Assembly (NCBI GenBank): GCA_946807835.1 | Contig: OX327683.1 | Coordinates: 17,303,001-17,367,000 of the forward strand | From: Ailanthus altissimus | Lineage: Eukaryota > Streptophyta > Magnoliopsida > Sapindales > Simaroubaceae | Direction: 5' to 3' | Length of the DNA stretch: 64,000 bases | In this document: piece after piece, positions 25,320 to 36,603 of the stretch | Numbering within the stretch: the first letter of the stretch is position 1 | How the letters are laid out: every line of letters starts with the position of its first letter | The notes under the pieces: generated by a model | Seen by the model: only the letters and a program-made list of their open reading frames with translations | Database searches by the model: none | What the model was told of the DNA's origin: nothing | Made by a program: the position numbers and the translations under genes

Positions 25320-28300
25320 ATGTTGGAGAAGGAGGATGACTTGGGTAATAGTCGGGCAAGTTGCCAGCTTTCTGGCTCCCGGAAGATGTTCTGGCGATCG
25401 GCCTCATGGTCCGCCTCTCGTACTGCCTCACAAAACCCTGAAACAGAGGAGAAATATTTAGCTGATCCAAATGGTAGCAATATCGGAAACAGTAATGGTC
25501 AATTTCGTCGGTTTCCTGCCCCATTAACTCCACGTTCCCAACAGAATTCAAAGGCACGTTCTTGTTTGCCACCTTTGCAGCCACTAGCTATTGCTCGCCG
25601 GAGCTTAGATGAGTGGCCCAAGGCAAGTTCTGATGATCTTGGTGAGTGGCCACAACCCCCAACTCCAAGTGGGAACAAGAGTGGTGAGAGATTGAAACTT
25701 GATTTATCATCTATTCAGCGAAACTCAGAGAAGAATGGAGGGGTTGGGAAGAGGGATAAGATTGCTTTCTTTGATAAAGAATGTTCTAAAGTGGCTGAAC
25801 ATATATATCTTGGTGGAGATGCTGTTGCTAAAGATAGGGATATTTTGAAACGGAATGGGATTACCCATATTTTGAATTGTGTGGGCTTTGTTTGTCCTGA
25901 GTATTTCAAAGCAGATTTTGTCTACAGAACCTTGTGGTTGCAGGATAGTCCGACTGAAGATATCACTAGCATCTTATATGATGTTTTCGATTATTTTGAA
26001 GATGTGAGAGAAAAGGGTGGAAGAGTTTTTGTTCATTGTTGCCAAGGGGTGTCACGGTCCACATCATTGGTTATTGCATATCTTATGTGGAGAGAAGGGC
26101 AGAGTTTTGATGATGCTTTTCAGTATGTAAAGGCAGCGAGAGGTATTGCTGACCCAAACATGGGTTTCGCTTGCCAGTTGCTACAGTGCCAGAAAAGGGT
26201 TCACGCATTCCCACTTAGCCCCAGTTCATTGTTGAGAATGTATAGGATTGCCCCACACTCCCCTTATGATCCTCTGCACCTAGTCCCAAAAATGTTGAAT
26301 GATCCTTCACCATTGGCTTTGGATTCTAGAGGTGCATTTATTGTTCATATACCCTCTGCAATATATATTTGGATTGGTAAGAATTGTGAGTCTATCATGG
26401 AAAGGGATGCAAGAGGAGCTGTTTGTCAGATTGTTCGGTATGAGAGAGCACAAGGGCCAATAGTAATTGTCAAGGAAGGGGAGGAACTGGGTTATTTTTG
26501 GGATGCATTTTCAAACTTCTTACCTTTGATGGATAAGTCTAAAAATGGAGTGGAGATTAAGGAATCGACAATTAAGATTTTTCCCAGCGAGAGGAAAGTG
26601 AATTCATATGATGTTGATTATGAGATTTTCCAGAAAGCTATAATGGGAGGTTTTGTTCCTCCGTTTGCATCATCTGAGAATGAGCATGAAACCCATCTTC
26701 CTGCTAGAGAAAGTAGTTGGAGTGCGCTAAGGCGTAAATTTGCCTCTGGTGATATGAAGGAGTTTGTCTCAGCACCCAAAATATTCCTATCTCGAGTTTA
26801 TTCAGATTCGATGATGTTAGTACATTCGTCATCTCCTTCATCATCAACAACATCATTGTTATCTTCATCTTTTCCTCCCCCATATCTCTCTCCAGATTCA
26901 GTCTCTTCCGATTCAAGTACTAGTTCAAAGTGTTTCTCAGAATCCTCTGTGGATTCTCCTTCAGCAACAACATGTTCTCTTCCAGTTTCTTCATCTTTAT
27001 CTAACTTTTCTAATCTGTCTCTTCATTCATCTAAAACTTCTTCTGAAGCTATACCTAACAACCTGGAAGTTCTTGGTGTGAACAGCACTTTGCAGCAGTC
27101 TTCTCAGTCTACTTTATCACCACTTAAGAAAGTTTCACCATCACTGGCAGAGCGAAGAGGTAACTTGTCAAAGTCCCTGAAGTTGCCAGTGATGACTGGT
27201 AATGTAAGGGCAAACAGTAATCCAGGTCTTTTTATCAGTCAAGAAGATGCTGTGAAGATAAATGACAATACTTACACTTTATGTAAACCAGATAGTATAG
27301 AAATTGTTTTTGAGGGCAAGGATGCTATTAGAAATGGAGAGGAACATCTAACTAAAATGTGCAAGTTGAAGATATCTCCAGGTAGAGTAGCTAGTGCTGA
27401 CTCGTGTCACAAGGAGTCTACCTCTATTAATAATTGTGCTGAATTGGGTATAAAGTATAGTTTGGGTCCTTTGGGAGAACGCCTGAAGTCCAATGTCTCA
27501 AATAGGTTGGATGAAAGTGTTCCAGTTCATTGTAATCAAATGCAACCATTGATATGTCGCTGGCCCACGTTTGAAAGGGTTGGAAAATTTGACCTGAGTG
27601 ATCTGAATTCTAAATCGGCTTTTGCAATTTTCCCTCCTAGTACAGATTTAGGGAAAACTGCAACTAGGGTTCTGTATTTTTGGATAGGAAGATCATTCTG
27701 TCATGGTAAAAGCCAGATTAAGTTAGACAACAACAGAGTTTTAGGGGATCTAGGAGGAAGTGACCAGAATCAATTTGCTTATGACATTCTAACTCAGATG
27801 GGTTTGCCGAAGGACACCCCAGTTAAGGTATGGAATTACTTTTGAATTGTTTCACTTGTTTTGTTTTGTGTATAAAATATGTAAATCTTGCTTTATTTAC
27901 TAGTTCAGTTGTTTAAGTGGCTACATAACATGCATTGAATATACATGGTTAATAAAGTTGACGGGTTAGTTCTATTCCATTACTGCTGTCTTATACTCTC
28001 TTTATGTTGACTGCATTAACAGTGTTTATTTCCAGTTGCCATTTAAACTGTGTTTTCTGTTGATTGGAATGCCTCATTCACCATGATTAAACTTCAGCTA
28101 AATTGTGTTTTTACCTGTGTGAATTGGATTTGAATCCATACAAAATAGAAATACAAGAATGAGGAGTTGAAACTAAATAATATGAAAAGTGTTGCGTGTG
28201 AATTGCTAAGGACCTTCACTGCCACCTATTACCATCTGAGCAAATATTAGTATTAGTGCATGCAATGGTTTGGACTGTTTTGACAATTTTATTTGTACAC

Positions 28301-28920
28301 CTTTAGTTGTACACATGTATAGTTATAAGCTATTATGGGGAGAAGAATGAATTTGTTCTGTAACTCAATAATTCTTAACTTCTAAAGGTATTTTAGACTG
28401 CAAAAAGAATGCAAAGTTGAATGGAATGCTTTGAAGATGTTGTTAACATGGGATAACGATGAGAATAGTAAATTGCATTTCTTGGTGAAAATCTTCCAAC
28501 ACTGTTAACCTGCCTTTTCTTGCCTTCATTCTGTTGCTTTCACTCTATTATGTTTACTGTTGAATGTTTCAGTATTTGCAAATCCTTGGAGATTTCTGCT
28601 ATTTTAGTTATCTTGCTTGATTTCTTTTCCCTTTGGCAGCTGTTTTTACTATCAGTAAGCATGAGCTTTTCGTTTACATGCTCAGTTAAGGTAGATAGTT
28701 GTGTGTGATATAGCTTATGTATAATAGACTCTAGAACACTTGTTTTTAGCTTGCAACAGTAATGTCTTTCGATGACATTCAACTTTGATTAAGCTACTAG
28801 TCCATTTTTTGCAGTTTCATATTGCTATTCTAAATGTGCGTGTCTGATGCTGCTTGTGGACAGATTGTTAAAGAAGATGAAGAACCAGTGGAATTTCTTT
28901 CCCTGCTGAGTAAGTTGTAG
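25320..28920 (+). CDS. MKP1: MAP kinase phosphatase 1 (dual-specificity protein phosphatase)
   Basis: Coding exons 25320-27827 and 28864-28920 (GT-AG, phase 0) give 854 aa. The start chosen is the first ATG of the frame (MLEKEDD…); an in-frame GTG lies nine codons upstream but is not needed. The N-terminal KMFWRSASWSASRTASQ block and PLTPRS…ARSCLPPLQPLA are MKP1 hallmarks. The dual-specificity phosphatase domain spans about residues 148-295 with the signature VHCCQGVSRS; Cys240 is the nucleophile and Arg246 binds phosphate. A gelsolin-like segment follows (about 337-410), then a serine-rich region (about 499-570), and a C-terminal IWPF-type region ending FLSLLSKL. Arabidopsis MKP1 dephosphorylates MPK3/MPK6 and restrains stress and defence signalling. 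All catalytic residues are present, so the gene looks functional. Confidence 0.96.
27828..28863 (+). other. MKP1: Intron 1 of the coding region of MKP1
   Basis: A 1036-bp AT-rich intron with GTATGG donor and a GGACAG acceptor. The two flanking exons join …DTPVK to IVKEDEE, as expected for the family C-terminus. No embedded gene or transposon is recognised. Confidence 0.8.
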
Positions 28921-30693
28921 CAGCATGCAGTTCTAAATAGATTCTGCTACTCAGTGACTTAGAATTTTTCAATTTCTTCTGCTGGATAAGTTTGTAGAGC
29001 TACTTTATCATCCATCAAATGAACACTTCTGGGCAAAGACAAAGAGGTATTTAACCTTGCCGCAAAGTCTATCTTCTTAAGTTTATATATTTTATTATCC
29101 CTACCAAGCTACTGTTTTATTTCTGAGAGTGGTAATAGGGATGTCAACTTTTATGGTGGTTAACCTGGTCAGACTATTCAGTGGTTTATGACCTTTTGCT
29201 GCATCCAAGGAATTAAGAAATTCCTGTTTTCATGCAACTAGTGCTGCTGAAAGAAGATGATGAACTCTTTGCAGAGATATGTGATATCTTTTTTCTGCAG
29301 CCTCAGGTTGCTGAATGATCTATGATAATGTCTGAAGGGTTTCTTATGTTATTTATATACAATTACAAGAATAACTGGAGGCATATATTGGAAGACATAT
29401 ATGATTTCTTTAGGCCACTCGGAATTTAGTTATGGTCCATTTTCATGAGAAAAGGGTTTTCGCTTCATAGAACATCAGCTATAGATAATATATAGAATTT
29501 CTATAAGTTCAATTTAAAGCTCAACATGCAATCTAGTCGTACACCAAGGAATTTATTAAGATGTCAGCCATGATAAACTTTTTGAACCCTTGCAAAATTG
29601 AATAGTTTGTCACCATTGGGATGCTTTAAAGAACTGCAGAGAAGGATATGTATTTAAAAAGTAAGGAGGCAATTTCAACAATTTTATGCACCTTTTTTCC
29701 TTCCCTCATTCTTCCTAGGTAGTTGTTTTGGCTAGCTTAGCCTTCAGTAGCTGCCAGGATAGGACTCGAGTAGCTGCCTGCCCTTAAAGAGTAGTGTTGA
29801 ATCGGGTCTGCGACATAAATTAGCATTCTGTGGAAGATAGTCTTGTATCAGGTTGTGTTGGACCAATTCACTTCTATAATTTCTGTTTAAAGAAATTCTC
29901 GCTACTCATAAAGAAAACTACAAAAAGTAGATCTCATTCTGTATTATTTATCCCTATGATGCTTGCAGGTTCCTTCTTGTGAAGTTTGTGGCTATTCATG
30001 CAGTTGTACAGTGATTTGGCATCTTCGTATCCGAAATCATTTGTCCCACAAAGCCAACACTCTTGTATATTTTCTTTATGTAAGCTTTATCATTTTCTCT
30101 TTGTGCTTTTTTGATTTACTTGGATCTTTAATTCTTAGGATCTACATCGCCTCTTTCTTTTTCTTTTTACTCTGTCATTAAGCTTTTCTTAGTGTTTTTT
30201 TTTTTCTCTCTCTCTCTCTCTCTCTCTATTGTAGCACAGCCAACCTTAACAGTGACTTGCTAAGCTTAATGTAATCATCTGCGTGGGTTCTCTCTGTTTC
30301 TTGTTGCCAATTGGCCATAGGTGAAATTGCATATATGTAAATTTCAATTAAACCTAGGAGGGTGGTTTTATACCTTTCACTTTATGAGATGGTGTAGTTA
30401 CTGGTAGATGAGTTTGATTTAGTCTTTTGGTCAGGAACCTTGTTACTGTCATACGCCCTAGAAGTTGCTTTTTGATGAAAATAACGTTAATAATGTTATA
30501 TGGTACTTACAACTTCTATCCCCGAGTCCCAGCCTACTATAATTCCAGTGCTCTTAGAAAGTAATGTTTTGAATATGCTGATGGATTATAATTTGTGCTT
30601 TTCACATACTCATTTATCAACAACTTTAGATACCCCGACACCTGAATCAAAGGTTTTGCTAGTTTCAATTCAAATGCCACCGAGGAACTTGAG
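28921..30693. other. MKP1 3' flank and intergenic DNA
   Basis: The first part is the likely 3' UTR. A (TC)n microsatellite lies at about 30205-30228. An open frame at 29963-30181 gives a cysteine-containing then hydrophobic peptide with no family resemblance, and I do not call it. Nothing else recognised. Confidence 0.45.
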
Positions 30694-31954
30694 GGAAAAC
30701 GACGGTTGCCCCCTTTGTAGTTTCACTCAATATTTAACTACCCACTATAATATTAATAAGTATCGATACCCCTACCGTTACTTAAATTCTGTTATATCAT
30801 AACGGAAAATTTGTTTTTACTTAATTATCCTTGTATTAAATTTGAGCTATCAAAATCTTTGAAAAATTAATAATAATTTAAAAAGATAATTATAGAAAAT
30901 GACAAATTTCTTACTTTTTGTCTAATTAAAAAATGAAACACCTGTCTTTTTAAGTACAACTAACACCATTCTCGTCCAACGTAAAAATCAATTTACTAAT
31001 TCAAAATTATAAAATATATCATGCTGTCATAAAAGAACAATAAAAAATATGTAATTTTGTAAAAAATACTTTATAAGTTATAAATCACAAAAATTAAGTT
31101 TTACATTGCAGAAAGCAAAATTAGTCATAATTTTTTTTTTTTACTTTTTTAAGATTATATTAGCATATCACCCTTTAATATTTCAACATACAATTTTTTC
31201 ACAAAAATGATTAGAAAAATAATCCATAAATAAGAAAAAATTGTACAAGTGATGCATAAATTCTTCAAATAAGCGCAAATCTAACAAGATTCAAAACTGT
31301 TACTCATATTTTCTGCAATCTAAACATTTTTTTTTCCTTTTCAAATCGTATGATAAAAATTCATAATATCTATTTAATGTTTTAGTCATTTCATGCTTAC
31401 AACAAAACTTATACTCAAAATTTTCACTGACCACAATAAATTTTCAATCTTGTAATCGTACTGAATTTTTTCTTTCTTTTAATGTTTACGTACTTGATAA
31501 TTTCACTTTAATATATTGGCTTCAAGAATCATCTGCCAAAATGAGTTCAACATGTTCTTGAGTTTTAGTTTTGATAGATAAATGCTTATGTGATAGACTT
31601 TTTTAGAATTAATTTTTTTCCTCTTTAATCACTTTCTTAATTTAATTTTTTTTGGTGAAAGCATCCACCATCCAGCTAGCATCACGTGTCAGTTTTAATA
31701 TTTTTTATTTAACAAAACATTAACTTTTTGTTTTACTTTAAATTTGATAAATTAAGCATCTTTTTACTGTTTTGATATGATAGCATATTTCAAAATTCAA
31801 TATATAAACTTCAATTACCTTTTTGCCTTTTAATAATTTTAATTTACGGTAACGTTGTTAATGTAAAGGGGGTATCGATACTTTTTAATACTATAGGAGT
31901 AGGAGGGTAAATGAATATTGAGTGAAACTACAAGAGGGCAACCGTCGTTTTTCC
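30694..31954. mobile_element. Terminal-inverted-repeat transposon, non-autonomous (MULE-like)
   Basis: The 1.26-kb block has long inverted termini. The left reads ggaaaacgacggttgccc then gtagtttcactcaatatt, and the right end is its reverse complement with a few changes. Matching continues through agtatcgatacccc, so the arms are about 100 bp. The interior is AT-rich without any coding frame. Long TIRs beginning GG and lack of genes suggest a MULE-derived element. I could not find a clear target duplication. Confidence 0.65.
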
Positions 31955-32492
31955 AAAAATAACTGATAAGATTGGAAGGAGAAGTGCGGAGGATTTGACC
32001 ATGCTCTGTGTACGTAATTGTACTTACAGATGCATATTATTTCCTACACGTAAATCTAAATTTTTAACACAAAGTTAAATGTGTGAACCATGGTTGAAAC
32101 TCGAAGAAGAGTTGAAAGGTGCAACATAAATTCTGAAACATGGTGTGTTGCAGACCCCGGAAATAAGAATACGGAACGTGAAAATAATTTAATAAGCTCT
32201 AATGTCTGATCTAGTAATAAATAAATTAGCGAGTTGTAAATGTTTGCTATTCCCGATTCTACAGTCCATGTTCTTAAATGCCCCAAAAAAAGATGATTAA
32301 TACCAATGGTATGTAGCAAGTCAGCAATTCTTCGTTCCTAGATGACGGCTAACAAATAACAATTCCTCTTCCACGGAACATTGAAGCCCGCCGCGCTTTT
32401 GATCTTATTTCCTTGTAAATATGGGCGATGAAATCGGGCTCAAAAACCCCTTTGGAAAAAACTTCTCCATTGTTCTTCAAATGACCAATGGC
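31955..32492. other. Upstream flank of the first DUF674 pseudogene
   Basis: No gene recognised. It probably contains the old promoter of the pseudogene that begins at 32493, but I see no sharp TATA element. Confidence 0.35.
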
Positions 32493-32991
32493 AATGGCGG
32501 CTTCAAAAATGAGTTACAGAACTTCCTAATGACATGAAAGGTAGCAAAAAGTCCTTTTTGCAGAAGCTGGCAAAGACTTGGTAGATTTTCTCTTTTACCT
32601 TCTTCATCTTCCTTTTGGCTCCGTTGTTTGGCTCTTAGAGAAAAGTGCATGGCTGGTAGGCCGAGTAAAACTCTATTTGTGAGTATCGAAACTCCTTGAT
32701 GGAACTTACATGAAACCATATCACAAAAATAAGAATACACTAGTAATTAAACTAAAGAACTCAACTATGTATTGCCCCCAAATATCTCTATTAAGTTGTT
32801 TGATAATAAGTCGGAGACTCGGACAGTTTTACTCCTAAATGCCATTCGGCTTTGACTTAAGTTAAAAAATTTCTCGGTACCTCGTGCAAGAAAAAAATGA
32901 ACCTTGAGGTGTTATATGTTCCTCAAGCTGCAAATACGAGCGGTTCACATGTTGAGAGAGGTTTTGTTAAAGATGTGGTGACTTACATAGT
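32493..32991 (+). pseudogene. DUF674 pseudogene 1, 5' segment
   Basis: The segment starts ATGGCGGCTTCAAAAATGAG (compare MEASKVS of the intact copy at 43402) but meets stop codons within 20 codons. It then reads QKVLFAEAGKDLVDFLFYLL, collinear with the intact gene's KVLFAEAGKNFVDFLFYIL. After further stops and a deletion of the middle, the frame near 32900-32990 reads KMNLEVLYVPQAANT and GFVKDVVTY, matching KMTSELRYVSPAAST and GFVKGVVTY. The gene is then cut by an LTR element at 32992. Its continuation lies at 37892-38035 and 40606-40770. Confidence 0.85.
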
Positions 32992-33688
32992 TCATGACCT
33001 ATTATCTAAATGAGATAATAGATCAAATAGTCCGTGCAAAGTTTAACTTTTGAGAGTATTCAATTTAAATTTTAGATCTAGCATGTTAAGTAATTCGGCT
33101 CGTCGATTCATAGACTTCATAAAATAAATTGTGTAAATTATGAGAGGCAGGAACAAATTAAAACTTTAAATTATATTTATATTTTAATTAATTAATTATT
33201 GTTCTACACAAATATTTATTTTTTACAAATAAATAAATTCTCGTTAAATAATTTTTCTTTGATTGATGACTTTAAAATAGATTAGAATTTTTAATTAATT
33301 GAAGTTTAATTAAACTCATAATTTGATAAGAATTTGAATTCATACATTCATATTTTATTACAAATTAAGGTTTAAATACTATAAATATATGTAAATGCCT
33401 ACTCATATCATTCATTCACTAATATATTCGATTCAATATTCAATCAATTTTATTCTTATACATATTATTGATTATGCAATATTAACAATCACCATTCATT
33501 AACACAAAAGATTATTATCCTATTTGTCTTTGCAATACTCTCACATACAAACACAATCTTCTCGGATAAACATTAATTTGAACTTTAAAGTTTTTATTTT
33601 ATAAGAGAACGATGAAATCTTAGGAATTCAAGGAGTTAGTAAGGATAAGACAATCATTTTTGTCGAGTTCCAACATTTAGAGTTTTAG

Positions 33689-33705
33689 TGGCACCGTTTA
33701 TGGGA
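33689..33705 (+). promoter_or_regulatory. Primer binding site of the family B LTR element
   Basis: tggcaccgtttatggga directly follows the 5' LTR. Other family B copies read TGGCGCCGTTTGTGAGA at the same place (62187), the common plant LTR-element form beginning TGGCGCCG, which fits the 3' end of a tRNA such as tRNA-Asp. Confidence 0.6.
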
Positions 33706-33729
33706 AGTTTGAATAAAAAAATTAAACTT

Positions 33730-33905
33730 TATGACAACTAATTACAAAAAGAGGATGAACAAGAAAAAAAAATTGAAAAAAAAATGAAAACAAAAATGGA
33801 TGACCGAAGAAAAAGAAAGAAAAAAGAAGAAAGAAACGAGAAAACAAGAGGAAAGAAAGAAAAATGAAAAGAGGATAAAAAGAAAGAAAAGAAGAAAAAA
33901 AGAAA
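33730..33905. repeat. Purine-only (GA-rich) tract of the family B element
   Basis: About 170 bases almost free of pyrimidines on the + strand, following the PBS. The same position is occupied by GA-rich tracts in every family B unit of the array at 56-64 kb. The lysine/glutamate-rich frame on one strand and phenylalanine/serine-rich frame on the other are composition artefacts. Confidence 0.8.
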
Positions 33906-34015
33906 TTGGGCAGCAAAAGTCATCACCCAAATTGGGCCTTGTAAAAAACCCTAGCCCTTGAAAAAGAGAAAAAACGCTTCTAAAGGATTTTGAAGCCGCG
34001 GCCGCCATACCCCTT

Positions 34016-34040
34016 GGAGAGAGGCCGATGGCCTCTCTCC
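34016..34040. other. Perfect 11-bp stem, 3-nt loop hairpin in the element leader
   Basis: ggagagaggcc (34016-34026), gat, ggcctctctcc (34030-34040). It lies about 330 nt after the primer binding site of the family B element and is followed by a T-rich run. Confidence 0.8.
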
Positions 34041-34784
34041 GGAGGCTTTTTCTTTTCTTTTTCTATTTCTATCATGCTTTAAGCCCGATTTCCTTCTTTC
34101 CTTTCTGTTTTGTGTGGTGTTTCCATTTTCTGTTCTATTTCAGGTGAAGGCAAGGATTTCGATCGACGAGCTCTTGCATGAGGTCCGTGATCCCTTGGCT
34201 GTCGTTGAACCGCCTTAACATCGTCAAGCTTCTCAAGTAGTCACCGATTGTTTCACCAGCCGTTTCTCTGGTAGTGCTTCTATGGGATCCATTTTGGTGG
34301 GGTTTTGTGCAACACAGACGCGCCGCCCTTCTTGGCTCCCGACGACAACGCCCCCGCTCAGCCCAAGCTTGACTCAGCCGTGTGCCTTTTTCTTTTCATT
34401 TTCGGCCATCTCTTCGATCCTCCGCCATGCCGTCCGCAGTCAGACACCCTACCACTGTACCGTGCAGCTGTGCTCTAGTAGCCTGTGCCTCGCCTGAACG
34501 AGTCAGTGTGCCTCTGTCACTGCTGTTCTCCTGAGCCCGCACCGAGCCTCCTCGAGTCACAGTGGAACTGGTTCGGAAACTGTCATATGCTTTTTGGCCA
34601 TTTTCGGCTGTGCCCCGCCTGTTCTACGACTGCTGTGCTTTCGTCCGACGGTACTTTATTCGGTAATTTTCATTGTGGTACCGGAATATGTGTCGGTTGC
34701 TTGCTTATCACTGTTGATTGGTTTTATGCGCGTTTGCTTTTAATTTTATGTAATAATAATCTCTCCATTTTTAAGGGATTTGTA
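34041..34784. other. GC-rich internal region of the family B element, no gene recognised
   Basis: Noticeably GC-richer than its surroundings, with frames up to 138 codons (34485-34901) but no family resemblance. It could be element leader or a captured host fragment. Confidence 0.4.
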
Positions 34785-34885
34785 TTTTCTTTTTTACGAA
34801 AAGATCTGTATTTCCCTTTCTACGGAAAGGTCGGTTATCCCTTTTTACGGAAAGGTTTATTTCTCTTTCTTTTGAAAGAGTTTTG
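34785..34885. repeat. Four tandem hairpin-forming units
   Basis: About 25-bp units in series, each built on an inverted core: tttttacgaaaag, cctttctacggaaagg, cctttttacggaaagg and ctttcttttgaaag. Each core can fold on itself. Confidence 0.7.
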
Positions 34886-35094
34886 TCCTTACCCACTATG
34901 AGTATGACGACCTTCTTCTTTGCAAGAGGCTTGAATCAGATGTTCTCAAAATATATTTATCTTATTCTGTTATTCCTTTAATATGTATATTAAAGAAATT
35001 TGATGTAATATCTTGACAATATTAATGATATAATATGATTTCATTCCAAAAAAATAATTTGAACTTGGGTCAGTTGCATGGCATGTAGGAATAA

Positions 35095-36050
35095 TGGTGA
35101 GTAAAAATTAAACCATACAAACAAAATTGAATTGCATTGAACTGAGTTGAACAGTTCAATTTATTTTTTAATGTAAATTTTGTGCAATCAAATTTTTTAG
35201 ATAAAAAAATTCAGTTCGATTTAAATTTAAAAATAATCGAACCAAATTGAAGAGCCAAAAGGACAATAACATAAATTAATACATATATAACTTGTAGTTG
35301 TTTATTTATGTAAATTTACATTATTAACTACACTCTTTTTTTGTGGCTATTATAATGTAGAGTTGTTAAACTAAGAAAAGTTGTGGAGTAATATGTAATT
35401 GTTAACTGAAGATTATCTTGATTAGTATTAATTTATATGTTATATTTTAAAAAATAATTTTTATTCTTACATATTCTAATAAATTTCTTTGTAAATATTG
35501 GATATGTTGTGGTTATCCATTAGTTGTGAAAATTAAATTTGGGCTTTAGATTATTGAAGTTGAAACTTATTTAGTTTAGTGGACATAAAATATATTTTGT
35601 TTAGTAGATCTTATTTTATTTTAATAAATACTTTTTTTTAAAAATTTAGATTTGTTTAATGGACTTGAAACTTGTTTTGTTTAATGGATCTTATTTTATT
35701 GATGATACTTTATTTGTGTATATGAAAATTTCATTTTATTAGCTTTTTTTTATTTGTTTAGTTAACATATTTATTTGTTTATATAGATGTCTTTTTGACA
35801 CTTTACTAAATTATTAGTTTATTTAAATATTTTATTTTAATTAATTTAATTTTTTTTATGAATTTTATTCTTATATTATATGATTTTAGAAAGTATTTAG
35901 GAGATCGAATCGAACCAAATCAATTTGGTTCAATTCGATTTTCATACATGATTTAATATTGTTCAATTTTAAAAAATAAATAAATTGAATTTTTTTTGGT
36001 ATGGTTCAAATCTAAAAAGTACTGAACCGAATCATATCGCACCCACCCCT
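35095..36050. mobile_element. AT-rich inverted-repeat element (possible hAT-like)
   Basis: Left end ggtgagtaaaaattaaacca… and right end …gaaccgaatcatatcgcacc; the reverse complement of the right end (ggtgcgatatgattcggttc) resembles the left. Inner arms contain gttcaatttattttttaa on the left and its inverted form on the right. No coding frame. Related in style to 9083-10080. Confidence 0.4.
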
Positions 36051-36089
36051 AGGTGGGAAGGCTCGTCACCATACTAATAACCTTGCTAA

Positions 36090-36245
36090 AATTATGACGA
36101 AAAAAAAATGAAAAGCTAAAACAGAAACTAGGAAAATGAGAAAATGTAAGAGATACTGTTACCGAGAATTGAACCTATAACCTATGATAAAGAAGATGTG
36201 CAGATTAAGATAAAAGGAACCACCAAGACAACCAACTTATGCTGA
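36090..36245 (-). mobile_element. tRNA-derived SINE-like element
   Basis: On the minus strand taagttggttgtcttggtgg (A-box-like) is followed by ataggttcaattctcggtaa, whose GGTTCAATTCTC (36164-36175) is close to a B box. The spacing fits a tRNA-related SINE head. The tail boundary is unclear. It differs from the SINE pair at 6801-7184. Confidence 0.5.
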
Positions 36246-36603
36246 CAAGAAAGTTTAAATAAAAAAAAAGATAAAGAGACATAAACAGAAACCGTAGTCA
36301 CTGCGAGAGCCGCCACCACCGCTGTTGATCACTCTATTGGCTGCCAAGCAAGTACTTTGTTCAGATTAGAAAAAGTTGGCCAACCTATCCTAACCATCCT
36401 TGTTGTTAACTTACCACTAAAGTCGCCGAAAATGGGTAAAAACCCGAATCGGCTACCATTTTTTTTGCTTATGTTGCTAGTCGCCCAAACAGCTTGCACA
36501 AATGGGCTTATTATCTAGATGACCCAAATAGCTCGCACAAAACCTAACCTTTGAGAGGACTCAAGCTAAATTTTAGATTCGACATGCCAAGTAACTTGAC
36601 TCC

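Noticed and set aside
29963..30181. Open frame beginning with a cysteine-rich stretch downstream of MKP1
   Set aside because: No family resemblance, low-complexity hydrophobic end, and no splice or promoter support.
34185..34245. RLNIVKLLK word resembling a protein kinase motif
   Set aside because: Only nine residues match and there is no further kinase sequence on either side, so chance is likely.
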